Source of the DNA: Zygnema cylindricum
Taxonomy: Eukaryota; Streptophyta; Zygnematophyceae; Zygnematales; Zygnemataceae
Reading direction: 5' to 3'
DNA length: 64,000 nucleotides
Assembly (NCBI GenBank): GCA_037447655.1
Contig: JBBHKE010000098.1
Span: forward strand, 43,528-107,527
The notes under the pieces were generated by a model that did no database searches, had not been told where the DNA came from, and saw only the letters and a program-made list of their open reading frames with translations. Both the position numbers and the translations under genes were made by a program. Positions 53,802 through 64,000 of this stretch are shown piece after piece. Numbering within the stretch: the stretch's first letter is position 1; each line of letters begins with the position of its first letter.

Positions 53802-55215
53802 TCAAAATTTGAGGCCGGAATAGATGGTTCTCGTGGATTCTTTCGAACAAACTCGGCTTCTCAACCTATCCCTTGGTTCCGAATAAATTTCCACCACGTC
53901 TTCCGCTTCGGGTAGAGTTGTCACTGGAGTTTCCACAGCCAAGTCCTTTTCGGTCTGATTTGTACCTGCAAGAATGTCATCTTCTCTAAAACCTGGATAG
54001 TTAGGAAGCTCAAAGTCATCAGAATTTTCTGACTCAAATCTGATTTTTACTGACTTCGTATACTTGAAGGGATCCACTGACTTTCCTTCATCCATAACTA
54101 CTAGATGCTTTACTAAGATTATATCTTCCCTTTTTAGATCATAAACTCTATATCCTTTAACATCCTCATCATATCCTAATAAGTATCCCGGTTTTCCTTT
54201 AGGATCTAGCTTCCAATTGGACCGATCAGTATCTAGACTGAATACTTGACTGCCGAAAACCTTTAAGTGAGATATGTCTGGTTTCCGGCCTGTCCATCTC
54301 TCATAAGGTGTTTGATCTTTTATAGCTGAAGTAAGAACTCTATTTTTGAGGTAATTAGCACAGTTCATTGCTTCTGCCCAAAACCTTTTTCCTATCTTTT
54401 TATCTGACAACATACTTCTAGAACTATCACTTAGTGTTTTATTTAACCTTTCAGCTACCCTATTCTGTTCCGGGTTTTCTGGAACTGTCTTTTGGTGTTG
54501 GACCCCATCTTCTCTCAGAAAATCCTCAAACTGGTTAGAAGTATACTCTCCACCATTTTCACTCATTATTTTCTTGATTGAAGTTTCATGGAGTTTTTCG
54601 CTCCATGTTTTATATTGTTTAAAACAATCCTGAGCTTGGGACTTGTTTTTCAAAAAATAAACTCGGGAATACCGAGACCAATCATCAGTGATAGTCATCA
54701 TAAATCTCTTCCCCCCCGGTGAGGGCACTCTAGCCGGTCCCCAAATATCTGTGTGTACTAGATCTAGAATTTTTTCTCCCTTATAGGTGGCTATTTTAGG
54801 AAAGGGTAATCTGTGTGTTTTACCTTGAGCACATCCACTACAATAACTTATTTTATCACTCTCACTGAACTGAATCCCTTCCACCACTCCCATCTTTTTC
54901 ATCTCTCTTAACTTGTCTAGATTCACATGCCCAAGCCTCTTATGCCACATCATAATATCATGAACACCAACATAATAAAGTTTCTTCTTTTCATTACTTA
55001 AAACCAGCCTAAACATCCCATGGCTACCTTTCTCAGCAATGAAATAGACATCCTCCTCAAAACTAGCAGTAAAGACTCCTTCCCTAGTGCTAGTAATAAA
55101 ACCCTTATCATCTAATACGGATGTAGAGATGAGGTTTTTGTTCAGCTCCGGAATAAACAATACATCGGAGAATGTTACTATGGATGTCTTTCCTTCTAGT
55201 AACACTTTCAAATCT
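53802..55215 (-). pseudogene. Copia c7: GAG-pre and integrase
   Basis: A 469-codon frame reads VLFIPELNKNLISTSVLDDKGF, MMWHKRLGHVNLDKLREM and YCSGCAQGKTHRLPFPK. It continues with VHTDIWGPARVPSPGGKRFMMTITDDWSRYSRVYF, KKIMSENGGEYTSNQF and PEQNRVAERLNKTLSD. The DDE triad reads D, E, E, because the second Asp (normally SDNGGEY) is Glu, and QNG is QNR. The C-terminal part includes LGYDEDVKGYRVYDLKREDIILVKH. It is separated from gag-protease by a one-base frame change at about 55225 and from RT by stops after 53802. Confidence 0.93.
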
Positions 55216-56497
55216 ACCGATCCTACAAGAGTAGTGGTGCAATCCTCCCATCCCCGTATTCTATCTCTACGGTGGGAATATTTCTTATCTTAGTGAACAG
55301 GTGCCTATCCTTACACATGTGCATGGAGGCACCTGAATCTACAATCCAGCCTGCTTCACCTTTCAATCCACCGTAAGCACATTTCTGCCTTCGTGGAATT
55401 TCGACCTCGGTTTTTGCCTCTAACTCCTCATCTAAGAGGAGCTCATCGTCCTCGTCCTCGGATTCCGCCTCATGTACCTGTGTCACAAGGGCCTTTTTCT
55501 TTCCTCTCGGGGTACCACCAGTCTGCCCCTCTTTTAACCGAAGCTCGGTTAGCTTAGTGCACTCTGCCATATAGTGCCCCGGTTTCTTACAAAAATGACA
55601 TAAACCTTTGGGAGCCCTTGGTCCAAACTCGTCAACCTGATTTTTTTGCTTCCTCCCCCCATAGTTTCCGACCGGTTTCCGAGAATCCTTGTTCCTCCAA
55701 TCGGTTGCAGTTGCCAAGGCTTGACCACTCTTTCCTCCCCTTCGGATTTCAATCGTATTCTCCCGAACGAGAATCATCCCTACCACTGAGTTCCATATCC
55801 ACCTTGAGTCCGGCAAGTCCTGCACACGGTTGACTATGTTCTCGAACTCATCGGGTAACTTCATCAGTAAACAGTTAAACTTTTCTTTTTCACTAAAATC
55901 TTTTCCCGCACTCTTTAGCTCCATGAAGAGTGTAGCAAGCTCTTTGCAAAAATCCAACATCTTCCCCCCTTTGTATATATACTCCTTAACTTTTTTATCA
56001 GCCAACTGTTGTTGCTGAATCGAACCACTTCGGTACATCTCTATGAGAGCCATCCATAGATCGGATGCCCTTTCTACCTGCAAATGAGGACATGCAAGTC
56101 CTTGAGTGAGATGGCGTAGGATGAAGTGCTTTGCCGCCATATTGTTGAAGTCCCAGGTTTCAATATCATTCTCCTCGTTCCTCGAAATAGGTGACATGAA
56201 TGCCGAACCAGTTGCTATTGGTGTGGTCGCCTCCTTCTCCTTTCCTTTGTCCACCACCTCTCCTTCTTTTGTTTCCTCCGTTGAAGGTGGATCCTCTTTC
56301 CTGGTGAATCTCTTTCCTCCAAACCCTGTAGGAATTCCAAGACTTGATGGACGCCCCAATCGTCCACTCACTATCCCCCAAAACCTTTTTTCGCATAGAG
56401 CTCCTATCATCATACTTTCCCAGTATATGAAGCCAGTTCCATTAAAGATTGGTACCCTAGAGGGTGGGCCCATAATCTGAAACTCTGAGACCTCCAT
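55216..56497 (-). pseudogene. Copia c7: gag and protease motif
   Basis: 424 codons: MGPPSRVPIFNGTGFIYWESMMIGAL, LRHLTQGLACPHLQVERASDLWMALIEMY and KVKEYIYKGGKMLDFCKELATLFMELK. The CCHC knuckle CHFCKKPGHYMAEC (about 55563-55605) follows, then a long acidic linker and protease WIVDSGASMHMC at 55310-55350. Frame is intact to that point and then shifts, so downstream Pol is out of frame. The first ATG of the frame (56497) lies inside the LTR. The second ATG overlaps the primer site. Either could start translation. Confidence 0.93.
56463..56475 (-). promoter_or_regulatory. Primer-binding site matching initiator tRNA-Met anticodon arm
   Basis: Two bases after the LTR end the minus strand has TTATGGGCCCACC. 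Its complement GGTGGGCCCATAA matches, as I recall it, plant initiator tRNA-Met around the CAU anticodon. Half-tRNA priming of this kind is known for copia and Ty5. The site overlaps the gag codons for M-G-P. Confidence 0.75.
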
Positions 56498-57530
56498 AAG
56501 TCCTCAGAGTGGACAGCTTCCAAGAAGCCTCTAGGATAACTCTGACCCCTTTTTGTTTCAGCAAAAACAACTGCCACCCTGGCAGACAAAAACTCCGACC
56601 ACCTGCTCCATTGTGAAGGGAAGACTCCCTTGAGTCGATAGCAAAAAGAATCTCTAAATTTGCTCCCCTGAGCAGTAAGTTATGGAGGATCAAAGTTGAC
56701 TTTTTGTACAAAAGCGCTCTGGGTTTAAGGTCCTATCTTCTAATTTTTCTAAGTCCTATCTCTCTCACAGACTCTATCTACTGATGTACGGAACCAATCA
56801 GATTACAGTTCCGTACGCAAAAGTACAGCTGCCAGTGTACTATATGTACGGACACTGTACGACATGGCCTAAATGTCCACACGTGGTATGTCCGGATTCG
56901 CTCTTTTAATCCTCGGAGATGCTGCGCTCCAATGTAATTTCGCCACGTGTCATCCGATGTGGCGATGCCCACAAACCGCCGAATTCTTCTTCCGCGATCT
57001 CGGAGCTATTTCCGGCCGTCCGATTAAATTCGCATTTGATCGTAGCCGTAATAAATACATGCGCGGTATTTGTTTCGTTTACGAAATCAATGCGCGGTAT
57101 TGATTTCTTAACCGTACTCTAATTCGTACTTTTACACTACCGGTTCTATGTATCCCGTAAACAATTATAGTTAAATGATTTATCCTACGTTTCAATGTTT
57201 AATTAATTATCAAACCATATAGTTCGTAACACTACTTCTAGACTTAACGGCTAAGGTTACCGGCTATCGGCAGTTTGCCGGCCGGTAGGTACCAGGATCA
57301 AATCCTGTGGTGACACATACCTTTTAGTAAATAAATTTCTAACTAATATATATTTTCCCGTAAACCTATGGAAAACCTAGGTAGCCATGGCTCTAGCTCC
57401 CTCTCCAATTTCTCAGTGACTGCGACAAGTTTGAGAGTTGGAGAGAGAAGTTAGAGGTAGACTGCCTCAGCTTCTTTCTATATTTCAATTTGACCTAGAA
57501 AATACTAAAAATGAACCATTAATTTATACA
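56478..57530 (-). repeat. Copia c7 5' LTR
   Basis: TGTATAAATTAATGG to AGAGTTTCA on the minus strand, 1053 bp, preceded outside by the duplication TATAA (minus sense). Confidence 0.92.
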
Positions 57531-58188
57531 TTATACTCTTCACTCAGTTGTCCTACTACATAGTGTTGTACCGCCAACACACGTGTTATTAAAAGATAAG
57601 TCCAAAAGAACTTAACTGCCACTAAGGTCTGAGTGCTCCTAATCACGCTAAAACTAATCTATCACTGTACAATCAATATTACCAAGAATCCTATACAAGT
57701 GATTTGTTCAAATACTTGTCGCTTGGCTTAGTGACAATTGTCTAGGTACGTCCATCCGGCTGTTTAGAGAACATGTGTCAGCAAGTCACTTAATTATTCT
57801 TTTATGAATCTCGGCTGTTGATTTGATTCATATCAATCGCAACAGCGCAGTCCAATTCTTGATCACATTCAAATATTTGTAGCTTCGTAACAGTTGCGTT
57901 GTCCCATATCAAAAATGGCCGCAACTTCATTTGTCTTTGTCCTGTACCAAAATATACGCAGTTGCATTTTTCCCGTTGTGTCGCAGTTGCGTTCGTCCAT
58001 ATAGACCATATCAAAAATGATCGCAGCTGCGCTTGTTCCATCTACGTCGCAGCTGCGTTGTTCCAATGATGGTGTGCGTACCATTCCAAAACATGCACTG
58101 TGCTTTAAGTGTCGACGCGTGTCCCTATAGATCTATTTTTCAGCCATCTCATAAATTTGTTGTGACTTGAAGCTTTCCAAAAACAACA
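57531..58188 (-). repeat. Copia c6 3' LTR, proximal part
   Basis: It starts TGTTGTTTTTGGAAAGC after the purine tract AACTTTAGGGGAG and is interrupted by c7. The segment 57830-58060 is rich in GCAGCTGCG/CGCAACTGC words, as in the c5 LTR. Confidence 0.82.
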
Positions 58189-58389
58189 CTCCCCTAAAGT
58201 TTTAGACTCAGTATGCCAGCGCAACTACGATGTCGAACTAGCGCAACATCGCAACATGACAACGTAGCAATTTAGCAAGTCACCTAGTCACACTACATCC
58301 TCACGTTGGACAAGCGGAGCATGGCAATATAGCAGTGCAGCAACTCAGCTATTCACTTAATCCCACTGCATCCCTACAATAATTCAACT

Positions 58390-59880
58390 TAGGAGCAGGT
58401 GGAGCTTTAGTGAGCATATTTGCAATCATTCTAGCATCTGGCAAATAGCATATTTTGATCACCCTAGAAAATACTTTTTCTTTTACAAAGTGTAAACTTA
58501 CATCCATGTGCTTCCTTTTGAATTGGTGACTTGGGTTAGAGGCAATGGCAATGGCAGCCTAGTTAACACACCAGATCACCTGTGGACCAACCTGCATGTT
58601 TCCCAGTTTTTGCAACATGGAGTTTACCCATAAGAGTTCTTTGAGGGCCGAGCTCGCTGCCATATATTCTGACTCTATCGTCGATTGCGCCGTGACCTTT
58701 TGAAGTTTGGTGCTCCAGCAGCAAGTCCTGTTCCCAATTTGTAGAACGAATCCCGTGGTGGATTTTTGGCTTGGCATGTCGCCATAACTTGCATCACTCC
58801 ACGTTTGCAGTTTTACTTCTCCTCCGCCTAGTGTGAGTTTGAGATCGTTGGTTCCTGTTAAGTATCTTAAGACTCTTTTTGCTGCATCACGGTCAGATTT
58901 CCTCGGATTTTCTAGACTTCTGCTCAGTACCCCAACTGCTGCAACAACATCCGGACGGGTACAATTCATGAAATATATTAAACTTCCCACTATCTGTCTG
59001 TAAGGTATCACTGTCATAGGAACATCCTCCCCTGACTCAAAAATTTCACTGACAATAAAACCCGGTTCTGTTTCTTCCCCCTCTAACTTATGACGAAGTT
59101 CCATTGGCGTTACACATCCTTTTGCCCCCCGCATTCTATATTCATCTAACATGTTTCTAATAACCTCTTTTTGAGTTAGTTTAATTAATCTGATTTTTCT
59201 TTCCCTCTCTACCTGGATACCCAAAATATATTTTGCCTCATCGAGGTCTTTTATCTCAAACTATGAGTTTAAAGCATTTTTAAATTTGTTAATTTCAGCC
59301 ATTGATTTGCTAACTAATAGTAAATCATCTACAAACACCGCTATGTACACTTTTCCATCCTCACCTTTTAAAACATAGACAGAGTGATCAAAACCTTATC
59401 CTTTTAAATTCTAGGCCAGCTAAGAATTCATCAAGATTTAGATTCCATTGCCTAGGGGCCTGTTTTAGGCCGTACAAAGATTTTATCAGTTTGCATACTA
59501 AGCGCTATTTTCCTGGTTCTGCATACATTTTAGGCTGCTGCATGTAAATGGTCTCCTCTAGTTCTCCATGCAAAAAGGTCATCTTTACATCCATCTGATG
59601 TATTTCCATATCTTTTATAGCAGCTAGAGATAGCAAAATCCTAACTGTCGAAATCTTACAACAAGAGAAAATGTTTCTTCAAAATCAGTTCCTTCCTTTG
59701 GATTATACCCTTTTGCCACAAGTCTAGCCTTATATTGTTCAATGGTATTATCTGGATTTAACTCCACAATGAATACCTATTTGCTGCCTATCGCTTTTCG
59801 ATCCGGAGGAAGGTCCACAAGCTCTTATATCTGAGCCTCCATGATTGACTTCATTTTATCGTTTGCCGCCTCGATCCAGT
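58390..59880 (-). pseudogene. Copia c6: reverse transcriptase / RNase H
   Basis: The RT part (59225-59880) is broken, but [53 protein letters not shown] and VYVDDLLLVS-like sequence (about 59315) can be read in alternating frames. From 59224 a 221-codon frame gives MGIQVERERKIRLIKLTQKEV, GSLIYFMNCTRPDVVAAVG, TWSDASYGDMPSQKSTTGF and the RNase H run MAASSALKELLWVNSML. It ends at a TAG near WCVN (58560), and the conserved tail continues to 58390. c6 is the closest relative of c5. Confidence 0.85.
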
Positions 59881-61500
59881 GATTCCGCTCCGGTGATGGG
59901 AAGGCTTCCCGGATGGTTAGAGGCTCCCTTGAGGCTGCTAAGTAGGCGAAGTGCGAACTTGCTTACAGGCGGCTACTGGATCTTCTTCCCCTCGGAAATT
60001 CTGAGGTTGAAATTGTCGGATCGCGTGCATTCCGCTTGTTGCGCTGGTTGCGATTCGTAGGCAATGATTGCTGTTGGTCCACTTTGAAATGAACTTGTTG
60101 TGGAACGCGATTATGTTCGACTCTTGTGTAACCACTGGTGAATTTTGCATCTGTGGGAGAATATTATGGATGCTATCTAAAATGACATATTCATGTACTT
60201 TTTGCTGCTTTTGTTGCTCTGTCATTTTAAATAAGTCTATCGAGACTAGTTCATCTTTGACAACAATGTTCTTTGGTACAATAATTTTTTGCCTCTAAAA
60301 AACAAAGACTTTATAACCTTTAGAGTTATCATCATATCCTAACAGAACGCGCGACAATCCCTTAGGTTTGATTTTCCATTTATCATTACACGTATCCAAA
60401 ATAAAGCATTTACTTCCAAAGACTTTGAAATGACTAACATTCGATTAACTACCCATCCAGATATCGTAAGGAGTGGTTTCTACCGATCTTGAACCTATCC
60501 AAAATGTGATATAAATTGCACAATTTAATGCTTCAGCCAGAATTTTGGATCCACATACTTGTCCGCAAGCATGGACCTAAAGCTTTCTGTGATAGTTCTA
60601 TTTAGTCTTTTGGAGACCCCTTTTTGTTCCGGAGAGTACGGAACAGTTAGTTTGTGACTTATACCTTCTTTGAGTAAGAAGTTTTCAAACTCTTTTGACG
60701 TTTATTCCCCGCCATTGTGCGATCTGAGCTCCAGAATTGGCAAACCGTGTAGTGTCTCCGCCCACGCTTTGTAGTGTTGAAAATGAGTGAAGACTTCACT
60801 CTTGGCTTTCAGCAAGTAAACTTTAATAAACCTCAATAAATCATCTGTAAATGTAACCATATATTTCATCCCCTGGCAGATTGTACCTTTGTAGGGCCAA
60901 AAACATCAAAATGAATGAGTTGTAAAAAATTAGTATATGTATGTTCAGACTCATGAGGAAACGCTAATCTGTGTATTTTTCCTAATGCACAGGCATCACA
61001 TGTTTTAGGTGACTGATTTGACAGAGTGACTCCTATTTTACCAGCATTGACCATCTTTTTCATACTGTCATAGTTCACATGGCCTAATCTTTTATTCCAC
61101 AACTCATCTGAGGATAATGCACCGGAATACAAAACATCATTTTCTTTATTATCGGGCATATCCATTCGATACATTTTGCTGGCATCTCTAGTTCTTGTAA
61201 CTGCAATTTTTCCATTTTTGCTAAGAACCTGATCAGATTGACCTCAAACCCTTTACTTTCTACCAAAGAAGTTGAAAACAAGTTTTTCTTAAAATCTGGT
61301 ACATAGAGAACATTATGAAGAGTTCTCTCAATTGCCTTGCCTTCTACATCAACTAGCAATGAGACATCACCTACAGCCCGCGTTTGCACACTCATTCCAC
61401 ATTGATAGTAGATATTTTTCTCCGGTGTTGATTTCAAGTTTTTGAAAACTGCCTTGTTCCAGCACATGTGGGCCGACGCTCCCGTGTCCATTTTCTATCC
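59881..61500 (-). pseudogene. Copia c6: protease, GAG-pre, integrase
   Basis: Protease MDTGASAHMCW is intact (61460-61491), followed by YYQCGMSVQTRAVGDVSLLVDVEGKAI and NVLYVPDFKKNLFSTSLVESKGF. The GAG-pre region at 60866-61174 has ELWNKRLGHVNYDSMKKM, where the first His is Asn, and CDACALGK. Integrase from 60900 to about 60240 is scattered over frames (GPTKV, KVYLLKAKSEVFTHFQHYKAW, NGGE), and the HHCC/DDE parts carry stops. Confidence 0.82.
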
Positions 61501-62426
61501 ATTGCCTTTCCCGCCCTCCATTGCCGCCGCCATAGCAAATAGATCGTCATCCTCCCTGTCAGAGAGTGAAAGAGACTCTTCTTGATGAGATGAAGACGCC
61601 GAGAAGAGTGCATTTCCTCGTTGTAATGATCCCGTGAAGCCTTGATGAAATTGGCTCTGCTGCCATCCAGGCAAGTACAGACCTGTTTCATTAGCTTTCT
61701 TAAGCTTAGGACAGATTTTATATCCATGACCTTTTTCATTACAATAAAAACAAGCATTGAGAGATTTTTTTTTTCATTTTTGATTAAACTGTCTAAAATG
61801 ATTCTGATTCTGATTAAACTGATTTCTCTGTTGATTAAATTGAGTTTTTTGTCAAATTCTGTGCTAAATGCCTCTATTTTTTTTTCACCATTAAGAATTT
61901 TAGAATCTACTTCCTCTTCGAATATCAAATTAATAGCTAATTGTAGGTCCAGCTAGCTTTATCTTTCTCTTTCAGCCTATTAGACGTTGCTTTCATAACA
62001 GTAGGAAGCCCTCTCTCTAGCAAAGCAGCCTACTGAAACTGAGGAAAAGATCCACTTGCACAAGCATGAGAATCTATTAGTATTCAAAATTTGTTACAAT
62101 ATTCTGCCATTGTGCCACTCGTGTATTTGTAGACCTAAATTTGACCAGCCAGAAATAGTTCTTCCTAAACATTAGCCTTTTTCAAAATCACCCTTGAGAG
62201 ATTTCAAGATATCGATCGCCTTTTTCATTTTTATCCGTGACATAGCCAACTCTTCTGATATACAAAATTTCAAAAGTGACCAAGACAGATCCATTCTCGC
62301 CAGTGAACCATCCAAAATATCTAAAAGGTTAACATTTTCGAAGTGTGTCTCCACCATATCCGCCAAATAAGCATATTTTTCCCCCGAGAGTTGGTTGACA
62401 AAGTACAAATTTACTTGAGGGACCAA
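61501..62426 (-). pseudogene. Copia c6: gag
   Basis: It reads QLSGEKYAYLADMVETHFENVNLLDILDGSLA, then LLKFCISEELAMSRIKMKKAIDILKSLKGDFEKG. After breaks the knuckle CFYCNEKGHGYKIC is readable at about 61700-61745. The N-terminal residues up to the joint at 62392 are replaced by LTR sequence of c8 read in the wrong strand, so the true gag start and 5' LTR are missing. Confidence 0.8.
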
Positions 62427-62945
62427 ATTTACACGTGGAGTTTCATCTTCGGTGATGAATGAATGCGCGAACGGCGGATGGAGTTTGCCGTCATTTTTGG
62501 AAGAGAAATATTGACCGAGTCTTCATTTCAGCAAACAAACTTTGACTGCGTACTTTAGAGGCGGATAGGGTTAAGGATTGATGTAAACACTTGTACGGTA
62601 GACAGCGGGGTTTAGTTTGATTAATGTTTAAGTGTACTGGCAGACCACCGTAATTGTGATACGGTGTAGATCAGGTTCACTTTGTATATGTTGGACTTAA
62701 AATATTTTAGAGAAAAGAATTCATTGTATGGAAAAACTGCAAAACAGTTTTTGTGCACTTTTTGAATTGCATGATCATTGTGATCTTTGGGCAAAACCTC
62801 GTGAAATTCTGCATGTGGCTTCCTTGTTATACTTTTCAAATTGTGGCAAATTTGTAGATCTATGTGTCTCTGGTTTCCTTGGGGCTTCATTGTGAAGTCG
62901 CTCTTTTTGTGGTCTCCGTGAGAATTTCCTCTTTTGTAATCTGAA
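62393..62945 (+). repeat. Copia c8: partial 5' LTR
   Basis: From ACAAAGTACAAATTTACTTGAG onward it aligns with 3180-3645 of the c1 LTR (shared TTTACACGTGGAG, GATGAATGAATGCGCG, GATCATTGTGATCTTT). Its first few hundred bases are missing, cut at the junction with c6 gag. Confidence 0.78.
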
Positions 62946-62949
62946 TATT

Positions 62950-64000
62950 ATGGCAACTGCTCTGCTTCTTCTTCTTCCTCTGGGTCACCGGTTGCCTCAA
63001 TACAACAGGTCACGGGCCCATCCTCACGGATCTCGGTGTTTAATGGCCAAATATATTTATATTGGGCAGATTTTGACTAAGTCTTACCTTAAGTTAGTGA
63101 AATTGTATGATGCGATTTCCGGTGTTCTTCCGGTTACGGATCCGGATTTTGAAAAGAAAATGAGGATGCGTTGCATGTTCTCAAATTAATCTTGTCCGAA
63201 TATTTGAACATGGCATATATCAATATCTCTAAAGCATCTGATATATGGAAGGCATTGCGTGAGTCTTATGTCCTAGCTACTGAGTAAAATTAAGTTATAA
63301 CTGCCGGGAAAATTTGGGATTATGAGTATTCCGTGGGTAATATGAACTCCCATTGTAATGGCTTGAAGCTTTTGTTGCCTGAAAATGCATGTTCCGGGGG
63401 GAATTTTCCTCCCTATCATCAAGCTATGATTCTAATGAGAGGGCTTCCTACTAAGTAAAAAGGAGCCGCGAAACAATTGAAAAGGTTAGAGAAGACTAGA
63501 TGGAACATAGCTGTAGCTGAAGCTTACATTTTAGAGGAGGAGGCAACTCGGATAGCATTGAATGGTGGAAAATTAGCGGTAGCGTACAATGCTTAGACAT
63601 ATAGGCCGGCTGGATTTTCTGGAAATATGAACTTCACCCCTAATCCTAATTATAGGCAATACGATAGGTGTGTCTATTGCTTCGGTCAAGTTCATGTTTT
63701 TCGGCTGTGCCAAACATTTATAAAAGCGTGTGAGACAGGAATTTAACGTGCAAGATGGAAGGTGCGATCGGAGGAACCACCTTCAAATGGGTCGGCGTCA
63801 AAACTGCCGGTGAAAAATGCGGCGTTCCTTGTATTTGATGAGACGCCACGAGATGAACCGTTGGGGGGAAAAGATGATGTGGTCAGATTTCCGCAATCGG
63901 AAGACGATGAGTTCTTTGCCCTTGCAAAAGATCTCATGGAGGGACCTCAAGAGAATGGATGGATTATGGGCTCTGGGTGCTCTTCCCACATGTCCGGCAA
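62950..64000 (+). pseudogene. Copia c8: gag and protease start (runs off the window)
   Basis: The start MATALLLLLPLGHRLPQYN is followed by IYIGQILTKSYLKLVKLYDAISGVLPVTDPDFE. After a stop at 63187 it continues with SKASDIWKALRESY, KIWDYEYSVGNMNSH, GGNFPPYHQAMILMRGLPTK and EAYILEEEATRIALNGG. The knuckle CVYCFGQVHVFRLC (63669-63710) keeps its four ligands. The protease reads IMGSGCSSHMSG at the window edge, in which the catalytic Asp is replaced by Gly and the Cys by Ser. Frame stops near 63290, 63460 and 63595 make it dead. It is related to c1. Confidence 0.87.

Larger units (their letters stand above)
51070..57530 (-). mobile_element. Copia c7: structurally complete Ty1/copia element
   Basis: 6461 bp with two LTRs (57530-56478 and 52125-51070), gag, integrase and RT/RNase H in one orientation. 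It is flanked by TTATA on both sides (51065-51069 and 57531-57535). It sits inside the LTR of c6. LTRs differ at roughly one base in twelve over the first 260 bases by eye, so the insertion is old. Key lesions are listed under its genes. Confidence 0.95.

Overview
This 64 kb window is a dense, nested field of transposable elements. I see no host single-copy gene, tRNA, rRNA, CRISPR array or bacterial feature. The host looks like a plant or streptophyte alga. Degenerate Ty1/copia elements dominate. The best-preserved one has a primer site matching the anticodon arm of plant initiator tRNA-Met (my recollection of that tRNA). TTTAGGG (plant telobox) motifs cluster in one element leader. hAT transposons and a LINE are also present. 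The species cannot be named from the sequence. A charophyte or bryophyte would fit, because methyltransferase-carrying Ty3/gypsy elements have been reported, as I recall, from the charophyte Klebsormidium (and an independent capture from dinoflagellates).

The centre of interest is a family I call XY elements. XY-2 (29685-40839, minus) is a near-complete Ty3/gypsy element of about 11.2 kb. It encodes, in order, Gag with two zinc knuckles, protease, a complete DNMT3-like C5 cytosine methyltransferase, reverse transcriptase, RNase H, DDE integrase and a C-terminal PHD finger. XY-1 (11756-18854, plus) is a relative that kept gag, protease and the tail of the PHD finger but lost methyltransferase through integrase. 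Both have the terminal layout X-internal-Y-X-Y instead of LTR-internal-LTR. Both start at TGTCATGC and end at GCACGACA, with 4-bp target duplications (one perfect, one with a mismatch). Both have a primer site complementary to a stretch inside their own X repeat, which suggests self-priming. Two further X copies (5766-6040 and 9577-11118) start at exactly the same base inside other elements.

Layout. 1-3740: decayed plus-strand copia (c1) with its LTR and a following gag stub. 3741-5765: minus-strand copia fragment (c2). 5766-6050: X copy running into a 10-N assembly gap. 6051-7585: unrecognised sequence and a pyrimidine tract. 7586-9576: dead LINE. 9577-11118: truncated XY-3. 11119-11755 plus 18855-20634: copia c3 split by XY-1. 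20635-25905: plus-strand copia c4 with 3' LTR. 25920-27870: hAT (DUF659/BED) transposase split by a solo copia LTR. 28693-29680: another LTR. 29685-40839: XY-2. 40845-42670: minisatellites and low-complexity DNA. 42680-44546: hAT transposase remnant. 44550-49730: copia c5. 49740-50742: two tandem integrase fragments. 50746-62392: copia c6, its LTR split by the structurally complete copia c7 (51070-57530). 62393-64000: start of plus-strand copia c8.

Most coding regions carry stops or frameshifts. The striking exceptions are the methyltransferase ORF (399 codons) and the integrase-PHD ORF (399 codons) of XY-2. The likely joint logic is a retroelement that can modify its own DNA (DNMT), may read chromatin (PHD) and integrates by DDE chemistry, perhaps from a circular intermediate. 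That mechanism is inference and is set out in the findings.
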